NCBI RefSeq assembly: GCF_001949145.1
Contig: NW_019091375.1
Span: 1,159,649-1,212,576, forward strand
Reading direction: 5' to 3'
DNA: 52,928 nucleotides
Origin: Acanthaster planci
Lineage: Eukaryota > Echinodermata > Asteroidea > Valvatida > Acanthasteridae
The notes under the pieces were generated by a model that was given only the letters and a program-made list of their open reading frames with translations, was not told the DNA's origin and did no database searches. Both the position numbers and the translations under genes were made by a program. Positions 30,178 through 41,428 of the stretch are shown here, piece after piece. Each line of letters starts with the position of its first letter. Position 1 is the stretch's first letter.

Positions 30178-33100
30178 GTAAGTTTATGCAATCTCAATGT
30201 TAGTTCTCTAGTCATAGGTCTCTGCAAGTCCTTTAAGCCTGTATGGAAGTTTTAGGCCGTTTAAATCAACTGTGTCAAAAGTAGTCCTTTCGTGTATTAC
30301 ACTTTTATTCCTAACCTATTTTGTGAATGAAAAGACTTGTGTCTTACTGAGGGACGTATGTGTGGACATGTAATACACACGATGACAACACCCTTTCAGT
30401 TGAATTTTTTTTTCAGAGAATAACAGACTCAAATGCAGTCTGGTATGTTTTTAAGCAGAACAAGAATAGTTTTTGCCAACAATGAAAAGTGCAGTATATT
30501 GACACAGCAAAGTACATGAATTCTGAAAATGGGGGCTGGCTATGTTTCTACCGATACAAACACAGGTACGGACGAAATCCACAAGGTTAATTTTTGCCAT
30601 TCATCAAATTAATATCCTGCCTAAAATTGTTTCTATTAAAGATAGATCAGCACGGAATCCGTTAAATTGTGCATTCAACTTTTGTATAAGGGCTCACTCA
30701 GTGCGGTCAACTCTACAGTCGATCAAAGTCCTGAAATATTCTATACATAGCGTTCCGCGTACAACCACCTTTAGCACACAACTGTGCTAAGGGGGGGGGC
30801 TTGGGGCATGGGACATAACCCCCCCCCCAAAAAAGGGGGGAAAATCACCGAAGTTGGGTCTTCGTGAAGTCGAACGCCAACTCTGCTTTATTCAAACTAT
30901 ATAAACAAAGCAGTTCTGTAATCTATTTGGTATATTTTTACATCCCATAAACAGGATATGTATTCCAAACAGCAAAAATAGGAAATAATAGCAATACAGT
31001 GAAAGGCTTCACAATAGTAGGTATGATATTCGGCATGTATGAGAGAAGATTTTATTGATATTGCGAAACGTCATTAAGGAGTTGTGAAAATAAACATACA
31101 AAATATTAAGGAACCACTTTGTCCCTTCCTGCAGAAAAAAAGTGATGTAAATGCGGGAGTGGAGCATGGGTACGGCTCTTTCAAATGTTGAAACTTACAC
31201 AAACCAAATGCAGGCCACAATATAATGTTGTCTCCGAACCACCCTGAAAATCCTGAACGCTTCCTCAGAAATTTCAGCTCGGTTTGCCGCTGTCTCTCTT
31301 ACCCAGGTTGTGTTGCCCAAACATCCGGCATCTATATGTTAAAGATAGTCAGTCCGGTAGGCCCAAGGTACTTTGCTTCATTGGGGTCGAACCTGACCAT
31401 TACCTGCGCCCTGTATGGCCCACAGACTGACCAATTTTACGTCCTGAAGTGGTCCTTCAGTGACAAAACTGGCTCTCGCTGTAATGGGGTGAGGGCCGGC
31501 CAGCTGGGCTCCCCGCTTGCCGGCAACACCTGCAACTACCTCGCCGGTGTTGTCGACTTGTCATCGGAGGGCAATTACAGGTGCTACTCTCCCGAGTTTA
31601 CAGGATTCTCTCCTGTCCCGGACTCCGTGGATGTTTATATTCTCGGTGAGTGTTGAATTTAAACCAAAGACTGCAACTGTAAGAAACCATGAGGAAACCT
31701 GAAAAGAATCACGGCGTCCAAATTACTGGGTTGCGCTTGGAATTACTCGACTGATGCACGCTTGACTGTCGACACCATCTGGTTATTTGCCGAGCCTATG
31801 GCTCAGACTAGGAATCCAGACTGTGGAGATTTTAGAACCATGCAGGTTAATTTCTGTGAGATAAGCATTAAGCATGTAGGCTTAATACAGTAGGATTTCC
31901 TAACAGCGCAACAAACTTTTCTTTGACTTTATCCCAGCTTAGTGCATACAACCAAGAAAAATATATACAGAGTATATGGACCCTGAATGAGAAACGTGTT
32001 CTTTGTACCTCATTTCCCGTATAAAATTCACATCCCAGAGCCAAATTGAAAACTACTTCACCACCACTCACTTTTGGTTTTTTGAAGAGATTTGATCACG
32101 ATCCTGAAACATTGTGTTAAATGCAGAAAAATACAGATGCTTTCTTTCACTACTTTCAATATTGCTCTTTTTTTTCTTTTTTAGAATTGCTCTTGGCCTC
32201 AACTGTTGAATTGCGAGATTTTTCGAGTGGGGAATCTTTGGACCTCCATACTGGGCCTACATGCGTCGAGTCTGGCCGAGAGCAGACCTTCGAATGCGCT
32301 GTCCGAGACACCAAACCTGGTATCTGGAACCTCACGTGGATTATCGGGAATATCAAGGGGGAGGAAGCAGTTGAGCGTACAGTGCCCGAGACCAACACAG
32401 CCCACGAGTCGGTTGATGTGATGAGCATTATCACCCCACAACTCCTCGGTGAAGACGGCGTTTTGATAAATGTGACATGCTGGGCTACCGTCTCTCATCA
32501 CGTATCCCTTCAAGCCACGGCACAATTCAAGATATGTCCAGGTAAATCATTAATTGGTATGAATTTTAGCCCTCTAGTAAAATGGCTAGGTCTTGCATAT
32601 GAAACGGATGACTTAGGCCTAATCTGCAAGGTCTTTGAACTATTCAGACTTCTTCTTTATAGAAACATTTGTTTCTAGAGAGGCTACTCCAAACGAAAGA
32701 CAAGCCCGTGATGATTACGGGCGATTCGTACTAATGAGAGTTTACAACGCGTTGACCAATCACAAGGCGCGAAATCAAACGACCATTTCCAAACGCGCAT
32801 TGGGTCAACAGATTTTGTGCACTGTGATTTGGTCAATAACTTGACTTGGCAATTAAGATTCACCAAAGTCCAACTCTAGCTCCTCAAGGCTGTTTTAGTT
32901 CATTTTCAACCTCAAATATTCTTTTTAAAATATCAATATACGCGCGGGCAGGAGGTATAAAATGATACATATGGGTTAAAATCGTGCATTATACGCATTC
33001 TCCCAGCGTTGGTACTTTCTTCCTTAAGTCATAGTAAACATGTAGGATACTCTATACATGTATATCAAGGCCGAAATTCTCACAGAGGTAAACACGAAAC

Positions 33101-36100
33101 AAGGAAATTCCTCTAGCTAAATTCACCTCAAACATAACACCTTGTCTTTCACTCAAATATTTTACCTAGAGAAAAAACCTGACAAACTTTCAGTTTTTCC
33201 TCTCCTATTTATAATTCGAGGGAAAAAGCTGAACAAGTATTACTCGTATCAGGAGCGCAGTCCACTTTTGCTCTCAGTTTTTGTCAAACAGAAACTCAGG
33301 CAATTTATTTCAACGCCGAACTTTGATGCAATATCTAGCTGATCACTCACTTCAAATTCATGCGAACAAGTACAACAATTTTAACATTTTCGCTTGCCAT
33401 AATCCCTGATTAGCCTCTTTGAAACACCTGCTCTTTTTCAGACAACAAAACTGGCTCTAGCCTGCTATTTATATTATTTTTCATTGTCAAGGGCTATAAA
33501 AAGTACATTCAAACAAACTTCCCCACCGCATCCTATTTCCTTTCTTGCACCTGTTCCTTTGGGTTATTTCGGTAGACTATGCAATAACCTATTGCGTGCG
33601 ATATGTCAAAAACATGTTTACACCCCAGGCATCTTGGCTTCACAATAAAGCCTATTCATCTTCATTCAGTCCCCCACTTGAAAGGTGAATGAACTTAATG
33701 CAGTTAGTTTGACTAGCCTGCAATCTAGCCGAAGTACAGATTCATCATACAACAGTCACATGAATCTAGTGGTTTTTGTGCTGGTTTACAAAACAGAAAC
33801 AACTAGCATAGCTAGCATGTAGGGGTTCACTACAGTTTCTACTAATAAGGGATACTGTAACAATATGCGTGTTTGCAACCGGTAAGGCTAAAGTCCAATG
33901 AATGTATTAGTTGAAAAAAAAAGGCTGGCTGTTTGGTCCAAGGTTAAAATGTATGGATACTTCCTCTTTCAGTACTTCAGTTATTTAACATTTTTAGGTT
34001 AATTATTTAGGTTGTTTCATTTTTTTAATGAGAGCAGCTGGGCAATTTACTCGAGGTGGAGCCCTGACACTGTTTTCAAACTGTGATAAAGAAGAAACAG
34101 ATTTTCCCGCATCAGGTGAACGTATGGCATTTTGATGTCTCTTTGGATTCACAATATTTACAGTATTAGCAATAAAATAAATCCGAACAAATTAATAAAT
34201 ATAAGCAAACAATACGCATGACCCAAATGCAAATGTAGCACCAGTTTACAAAGAGATATATTTAGCTTGGGGGGGGGGGTTCTCGTGAACACATTGGAAT
34301 AGTTAAATACTTTCTGCGTTCCTAATTTGACGATGTAAACTTTTCACGAAATTGGGGGAAAACAGTGAAAAAAAGTCACCTCAATTCTTTTGTTACGAGG
34401 CTCAGGAAGCACATGGGTGTGGCCGTCAGAAAAAAAAAGAGAGGAAATGGAAGGGTCAGAATATTCTAAAGAATTTAGAGAGTCAAGAGCAGCGCTCCGA
34501 ATGTGGTTCTTAGTACAGCAGTAATTTGTGAATACTGTGGGCGCAGGCAAAAAACAAGACAGATTTGGGAGACGCAGAGACTTTATACAGGAAAAGCCGT
34601 GTCATTATTTTGAAACACGAAATGTATTTCAACAGGCAAAATCAAACCAACAAAAATAGCCATGAGAATTTAACCTAAGACCCCGGGCCTCACAGTTTAC
34701 TTTGTGGCATTCATAAACAACTTCCTTTGAAGATCAGGTTCCTTTGTAAAGCAAATTGTGACCTTAACGAACATTTGGCCTAAAATTTCCAATTTTGTGC
34801 TGAGAATCATCTTGCCAGTCTCCAACGCCTCCAATCTCCTCCGACCTAAACCGTACTGAAGCAATGTAGACATGTAAATCAATCATCAGAGATCTAAAAA
34901 TTCTACCCTTATCCCGATGAACATTCACTACTCACGCTTTGTCAAAGAGGTAACTTAGCTATTCTTTGAAGTAATAAAGTCTCCAATTGTTAAGGTGCAA
35001 AGATGGAAAAACGCCCTCAAAATCTAAAAACTAGTTTCAATCAATACAAAAATAGCTCGTCAAAACTCACATAAAAGTCCTAATGTACAACACACCAAAT
35101 ACCACCCAAAACCAAGGAAATTTAATAAGTAATCTCGTCACAAGGACTGTCCTCGTACTGAAGCTAACCCCTCGTGAAACATTGCAGCTTTGCCACTCGG
35201 TGAAGAGAATCAGCTTTCGGTGATTCAGCTCAGTTGAAACTCCTTTAACAATTTTCAATCTTGCAGCACAAGTCCCGAACACTACCATGCATCTACAAGA
35301 TCTGTTCACTGGAGATTATTATGATGTTCATTCTGAGCGGATATGTGTCCAGTCTGGGACAACACGCGTCTTCGAATGCACTGTCCGCCCCGTCATAACA
35401 GGCACGTGGAATATCACGTGGATCACCGACGGAACCGTAGTAGACACCAGCTTCGAAGAGACGAATGGAAGCATTGCAGGTGGATTAGTCAACCTCACCG
35501 CGAAGTTCACGTTGGAGGTACCAAGGGACGGTGAATTACTTCTCAGGCACCTCACCTGTAAGGCTACGGCGTGTGACGATACTCCTCTCAGCATTAGGAT
35601 TGAGCTACGTCTGTGCAACGGTAGGAACCGATGGGGCTTATAATTATTCCTTATCAATATTGTATTTGCCTTAATCTGGGAAACATTAGGCCTATTTAAA
35701 ACATGATACCCTTACTCATTTTGAAAGGACTACATTGTTCAAATACGATAATTTAAAAGGAGTGTTCACTTTAAAAAGAGTGGACACGACTCTCACAATT
35801 TTAAACCAGTGATTTAATGTCAGAAACGAATGCAGGAGACACTCGGCGCAAGAAAAAAAGAGATTTAGTCTCTTAGGACTTTGGACATGAGCACCGGATT
35901 ATTGTTTTGTCTGATTTTTGAAGAATAAACAAACCTTTTCAAAGAGAAGTGTTAATGTCAATCTTTTGAAGGCAAATTTTCCAATCCGTCGATTGACCTG
36001 ATGGATCTCACGACTAGGGATCTGATTGAATCCAACTCTTCGCTAACATGCACCCAGCAGGGAACAAGACGGTCTTTCCTATGTACTGTTAGGGATGTCG

Positions 36101-39100
36101 AACCTGGTGCCTGGAATGTGACCTGGATCGTCGATGGAACCGAAATTGTTGAAACAAACTCGACCTTATTACCATTGAGGACAAGTGGACTTGTCATCAT
36201 GAGCAGCACGGTTGACATCGCTACGCCTCAAAACGATGAAGCAACTCTGAGCCTTGCTTGCTACGCTACCAGTTTGATGAAAGAGTCTCTTATCATCGCA
36301 GTGTTGCTCCAAGCCTGTCCAAGTAAGAGAAAAATGCATCTTCTAACATCAAGACAGTGTTGATCATCTGCATTTCTTAATTCTCTTCCCTTCTTCATGT
36401 CCTCGTCACAGGCGAAGTTATAAGAGGTACAATGGACCTGGTGGATTTGTCGACCGGAATTGAGGTTGGCGGCAACTTGCAACCAGACTGTATCCAGGCA
36501 GGCACGGAGAGAACTTTCGAATGCACAGTCCGAAGCGCCAAACCGGGTATCTGGAACCTCACGTGGCTGCTGGAAGGTTCAAGGAAGGAGATCCCTCCTA
36601 CTGAGGTGACACCCAGCAAGGGAGAGCTGGTAAACATCAGCAGCAGGTTTCCAATTACCGGTTGGTGGGAGGAGATCCACGAGAAGAAGCTTACATGCAT
36701 AGCTACGGGTCTCAACATTAAGACTGGGCCACTCAACGTCACTGTGACACTCCAGTCTTGCTCAGGTAAGAAACTGATATGGTTGGCTGAACCTTTTTCT
36801 TTTCATCATCTCAATTATCTTTGGCTAACTGTATGTCATCGTAGGAGTGGTTGTCGAGCTGGTGGATCTGTGGACGGGTAAGCCAGTGCATGATAGCTCT
36901 GATCCAGTCTGTGTTAAAGTGGGCACGGAACAAACTTTTGAGTGCAGAGTACGGCCTGTCTCCCGAGACGATAGGAAAATCGTGTGGATTCTGGACGACT
37001 CCAAAGTGGAGAACCGCACAGTAGTGGAGACGCCCATGGATAAGGGGTTGTTTCAACTAGCCAGCCGCTTCACGGTGCTCCACAGAGAAGATTCGGCACT
37101 TCCAAAAAGTCTAGCCTGTGAGGTGATGGGTCCAGATAAAAAGACCATCCACGTGGATGTTCAGCTATATTGCTCTGGTAAGAGATCGTGTGTATGATCT
37201 ATCCTATGTCAATATGATTAAGGAAGGGCCTTAATTGATTTGCGCTTTTTTTGTTTTACTCGAAAAGCTGTTTATAGACTTCATATTTATTAAGTTGACC
37301 TTACCATGCTAAGAACCACATTACATCTCAAAAAGAGTGAAGGATCGACTTTTAGATGTGCTGATGGTTGGTTTGGGATTTAGGTGGTTTCGAAATATTT
37401 TTTCTTCGATAAACAGGCGAGCCGCTTGCAAACAGCAGTACAACAATCCTTGTAGTTGTCATTGCAGTCGTAGGAGCAGTGCTGCTCATTTGTGTTGTGG
37501 CTTTTGTCGTATTTGCCGCCATGACCGTCAGGAGGAGCCGAAAGATGCAGATGACACCTGGTACAGAGGTTAGCCAGCATGACAAGGAGTCTGCCGAAAT
37601 GGCATGTTGAGTCGGTAGTTGACCGTATAAAGACTGGAAAAAGAATATCAAAATGAGCCAATGAACAAATATACACATGATGAGTGAGTTATTGTATGGG
37701 TGAGTTGAATGGATGGGTTCTAATTAAGAAGAGGAATAACTACGACGAGGATACTATCTGTAACTGATAATTTTAAATATTGGCCAAGTGTCTTCAAATT
37801 ACATTTTAAGATATTTTTTTAAACAGTTACTGTACAATTGTAAATCACCTGAGCTTATTAGTATCAAATTCTTTCAATTTCAGGAAGTTGTGGAACACAA
37901 CCCCGAGCCGGAGGCCGTAACAGTGTCTGAGGATATTATCAATTACGAGAATACCATAACAGCATTTCCCCCCTCAAAGGGTAAAGACACTGGTCTCCCG
38001 TGTTGGGCCGAGAGATGGGAGATTCAGTGGAGCGATCTCACCGTGGAAACACGAGTGCTTGGCAGTGGCAACTTTGGCGAAGTCCGAGCTGGCAGTGTGA
38101 GAATCGATGGCGAGGTATCCAGGGCGGCGATAAAAATGTTGAAAGGTACTAGGCATTTCACCTATTTTTCCCTTCTCATTATGTCGTTGAAGTAAACTCC
38201 GTTTGGACGGGAGTTTGTCGGCTTGTGCTTCAAGCAGAATTCAAAGGAAGTCTCTTGACTTCTTGTACTTTTGTATTGGTGTCTTTCACCCCGACATTTG
38301 GATTTTCTACAAATAGACAGCTTTTGGTCAAAGGCAGTGCCATTTTCTTCACATTTTTGTAAAACTCAGCTATGCATGTCATCTCCTCAGTACGTATGGG
38401 TTTTATTTAACCGTTTTACAAATTGAATTACTAGGAACTTGTTCTGTCTGTTTAGGGCAAGTGTCTCGTGTCGACAGGGAAGATTTTATGGACGAGCTGT
38501 GGACCATGACCTCTATCGGCTACCATCCCAATATCGTGATGTTGCTTGGAGCATGCGAACATCAAGGTAACTTGAATGACCTCCCCCCCCCCCCACACAC
38601 AGGCCTATACCCACACACCCTTGTTGAAATGGAATGGTTAGAGATTATAAGATTGATTTATCGCAGTGCAGGTCCAAGATCCCAAATAACCTGCATTTCG
38701 TCTAGCAGCGTTGCCTCGTTGCCCAGGCTTTTGGGCACAAATCTGCAATGCTTTTGGTCTGTTCTATGCACTAGATGTGTTGTACGTTGCCTTGGAGTAT
38801 CTTCCACACGGTGATCTTCGTAGCTACCTGCGGACGGCCCGGTCACAGTCAGACTCAGATGAAGATGCCTTGTCGTCTGACCAACTCTTGAAGTTTGCCT
38901 TGGATGTTGCCTGTGGCATGGACCACCTTTCACTGGCAGGGGTACGTGTGGGGGGAGCAATTGTAAACCGCACAAGCTTTGTTAAAAATACTCGTGTCGT
39001 TCCTTGTAAACAGGGGCTAGTTAGTGAAACCTGGCTTGCTTCATTTGTGATGTAGTTGATTTAATCTTAATTAGCCTAACGAGCTGAACTGATAACTCTG

Positions 39101-41059
39101 CAGGTCATCCACCGAGATTTGGCTGCCAGGAACATTCTTCTGGGAGACGGACTGATCGCCAAGGTTTCTGACTTTGGACTGTCAAGAGGGGAGGATATTT
39201 ACGTTCAAACATCCAGGGTATTGATTGGAATCTTCAAACTTATCCATTTTGGTTTTCATCAAGGGTTATTTCTGTTTTAGTTTTCATGGAAAAGAACTGT
39301 CAGTGTTCTTGGAGAATAAAAAAGATACTAACATTTATTTGTTATCATTGTAGGCTATGGTGCTCATATCTGTTCTTTCTTTGCACTGATTGAGGTTTAT
39401 GCCCCTGTCGGTGACTATTTAAAATATGACAATACGACTTTTATGGCTAATATGCACCTGATGTAGCCTCTGAATATTTGATTGATTGATTATCATTGTT
39501 AAACATGCTGTATAAAATATGCCATGTAGTAAAACTCCAGTTGTTTTGATTGCTTACTTTGAAATATACACTGACACTTTACAGATTCACCATTACATAC
39601 AAAAAGTGCACGAGTAAAATCACAATAAAGATCATACAATTATTTAATTCTTCTGAACAATAACAAACTTTAAATGTTTACAAGTTCCAGTAAGACGTGT
39701 CCCTGTTGTCTATCTAAGGGTGCATAAAACTAAGATGAATCTACATGAAGCAAAAACGAAAACGCGTGCACATAATTGGCAAATGTAGATTCCTTTCTGT
39801 TAACAGAGACGAGTACCACTTCGCTGGCTGGCAATCGAGTCGGTGAGGGATCACCTCTATACTACACAGAGTGATGTGTAAGTTACTTGAATCTATGATA
39901 CGTGCACAAATAGCCTGGGTCTATATAAAGACTCTGTGGTGGCCGATAAAGGTCGCAATGCGTGCCTCAGCCTATTTTCAACTAGAAACTAGAGACCATT
40001 AATTTGTCGCTACACTAGTTTTCTTTATAACCCAAATGATCATTTTAATTTTTTTATTTCTCTGGCACATACAATGTAATAGTTGAGATTTGTAATGTTC
40101 AAGCTCTACTCTTTCAAAATATCAAAAAGGTTTGTTTGACTACATAAAATTGATTTCTTTCCTTCTGTTTTCCGTCAGGTGGTCTTTTGGAATTCTCCTC
40201 TGGGAAATCGCCACTTTTGGTAAGCATTGTCCATGTGCCTGGAGTGTATACATCTGCCCTCCAGCTTACTGGTGTACAAACTACTACTGTTTGACATATT
40301 GGTCAGTCTTGAACCAATTTGATGGTAAATGCCGTGTCCTATAGGAGGGATGTAGATTGGGAAGACCGCAAAGACCGTGGAAATTACCGTACAATATATA
40401 GGTACATTAGTAATTTCGACCTCAGCAAGGTAAAGTTCTTCCAGCTTTTATTTCCTATTGTTTTTTTAGGTGGAACTCCTTACCCATCCATTCAGAATGA
40501 ATTACTCACAGCGACGTTGAAAAGAGGCTACCGCATGCCAAAGCCAGATAATTGTCACGACGAAATGTAAGACAAAATAATCAGCTTTCAAAAAAGCTAT
40601 ACCTCTCTAAGACACTAATCGTGTGAGCGTGCCTTAGAGCACGTAGGTACTAAAGAAAAATTCCTACAACAGGACAACCATTACGAACATGGATTATGCC
40701 ACTGCTATGATGAGTAGTTTTACAGACTAAAATTTGTGATTTTGTTTGTAGTTATGGACTGATGCGCAATTGCTGGGAGGAGAATCCCAATGACAGACCG
40801 ACCTTCAATGAGCTGGTTTCTATTCTGAGTGACATGTCTGACAATACTATCAAACACGTGAGTAATCAAACACTGTAGAACCACATAATTTGGTGGCTTG
40901 GATCCCAAGCAATGTTTGGTTTTTAAACAAAAACCAAATCCTCCTCACGGAGTTGTAAATTTGTTTTAATCTGTTTGTGTTCTTCAGACATACATGGCAC
41001 CCATCCGAACCGAGTACCAGAATATGAGCATCATTCGACCAGAGCTCGATGAAAACTGA
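30123..41059 (+). CDS. Gene D: Ig-domain receptor tyrosine kinase, complete
   Basis: Seventeen exons: 30123-30177, 31307-31645, 32185-32541, 35267-35620, 35972-36322, 36412-36765, 36845-37177, 37417-37568, 37884-38145, 38456-38566, 38775-38941, 39104-39217, 39807-39877, 40179-40219, 40470-40566, 40752-40857, 40988-41059. They total 3336 nt, 1111 residues, with all phases consistent. Signal peptide 1-18, Ig1 19-131, Ig2-6 132-714, TM about 724-749, kinase about 815-1088, tail 1089-1111. Gly loop, AIK, helix-C Glu, HRDLAARN and DFG are all present, so an active Tyr kinase is expected. The EDIYVQTS activation loop and WLAIES block resemble Tie/FGFR-type RTKs, but no orthologue can be named. Genes C and 26666-27007 are paralogues. 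Confidence 0.92.
30791..30842. repeat. G-run / C-run / G-run tract in gene D intron 1
   Basis: Nine G, then ten C about 20 nt later, then A and G runs. The first two can pair into a GC stem. Run lengths may be unreliable in the assembly. Confidence 0.6.
31307..31645 (+). CDS. Gene D exon 2: Ig1
   Basis: 339 nt, phase 1-1. LTITCALYG (Cys), VLKWSFSD (Trp) and [10 protein letters not shown]. It is the only V-like Ig in D; the other five are of one shared, different type. Acceptor TTACCCAG, donor CTCG/GTGAGT. Confidence 0.87.
32185..32541 (+). CDS. Gene D exon 3: Ig2
   Basis: 357 nt, phase 1-1. [19 protein letters not shown] carries Cys and Trp, INVTCWAT the second Cys. Poly-T acceptor TTTTTTAG, donor CCAG/GTAAAT. 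Confidence 0.87.
32542..35266. other. Large gene D intron
   Basis: 2.7 kb without supported exons. It holds an imperfect foldback (32752-32838, TTGACCAATCACA against TGTGATTTGGTCAA) and a nine-G-or-longer run near 34269. Nothing else was identified. Confidence 0.6.
35267..37177 (+). CDS. Gene D exons 4-7: Ig3-Ig6
   Basis: Four consecutive phase 1-1 exons (35267-35620, 35972-36322, 36412-36765, 36845-37177) encoding a tandem array of one Ig subtype. Each has an FxCxVR strand ([32 protein letters not shown]), a core Trp (TWIT, TWIV, TWLL, VWIL), a second Cys (LTCKAT, LACYAT, LTCIAT, LACEVM) and ends in a Cys-containing LxxC(S/P/N) strand. Short introns (78-350 nt) and mutual similarity point to recent tandem exon duplication. 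Confidence 0.87.
37417..37568 (+). CDS. Gene D exon 8: transmembrane
   Basis: 152 nt. EPLANSSTT, then hydrophobic [20 protein letters not shown], then basic TVRRSRKM. Donor GAG/GTTAGC, phase 0. Confidence 0.85.
37884..38145 (+). CDS. Gene D exon 9: juxtamembrane and Gly loop
   Basis: 262 nt. Acidic juxtamembrane with a Tyr in INYENTI, then [14 protein letters not shown], Gly loop [12 protein letters not shown] and AAIKMLKG with the catalytic Lys (AAA at 38133-38135). It lacks the tandem Tyr module seen in gene C. Confidence 0.9.
38456..39217 (+). CDS. Gene D exons 10-12: helix C to activation loop
   Basis: 38456-38566 ([12 protein letters not shown], helix-C Glu), 38775-38941 ([17 protein letters not shown] hinge, then the acidic [10 protein letters not shown] insert) and 39104-39217 ([32 protein letters not shown]). 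All RTK catalytic residues are intact. Confidence 0.92.
39807..40857 (+). CDS. Gene D exons 13-16: kinase C-lobe
   Basis: 39807-39877 ([15 protein letters not shown]), 40179-40219 ([13 protein letters not shown]), 40470-40566 ([13 protein letters not shown] ... RMPKPDNC) and 40752-40857 ([18 protein letters not shown]). The 41-nt exon is a microexon. Confidence 0.92.
40988..41059 (+). CDS. Gene D last exon: C-terminal tail
   Basis: 72 nt. [16 protein letters not shown] and the terminal PELDEN-stop (41057-41059). EYQNM is a pYxN Grb2-type SH2 site, conserved as YENL in C and in the relic. Confidence 0.88.
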   Translation, partial: TYMAPIRTEYQNMSIIRPELDEN

Positions 41060-41290
41060 GGGATCTAAAGATCTCAAGTGAATCTCGGTTTGAAGTCACT
41101 TAAATTATGCTTAGTATAAATCATCGCTTTGGAGTTCAGCTTTTATGGTACCTTGTCCCGAGACAACGAGTGCCGAAGGGGTCTCAATGATAAGTTTTCC
41201 TGGGTGAGGTCACAAGGCCCGTGTTTTGTCGGTACTTCAAGGGTCAACACTCATGTTAGCAGATGTTCATTAGTTCTGGTACTCATCTTC

Positions 41291-41428
41291 TGTCAACCTC
41301 CCACAGGCCAGTCAACCTCCCACAGGCCAGTCAACCTCCCACAGGCCAGTCAACCTCCCACAGGCCAGTCAACCTCCCACAGGCCAGTCAACCTCCCACA
41401 GGCCAGTCAACCTCCCACAGGCCAGTCT
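41291..41428 (+). repeat. 19-bp minisatellite in gene D 3' flank
   Basis: Seven near-perfect copies of CAGTCAACCTCCCACAGGC, starting about 230 nt after the stop, so probably in the 3' UTR. Because 19 is not a multiple of 3, all frames read the same 19-residue cycle; those ORFs are artefacts. Confidence 0.92.

Noticed and set aside
41291-41428. CRISPR array
   Set aside because: Repeats are directly adjacent with no spacers, in an animal genome.
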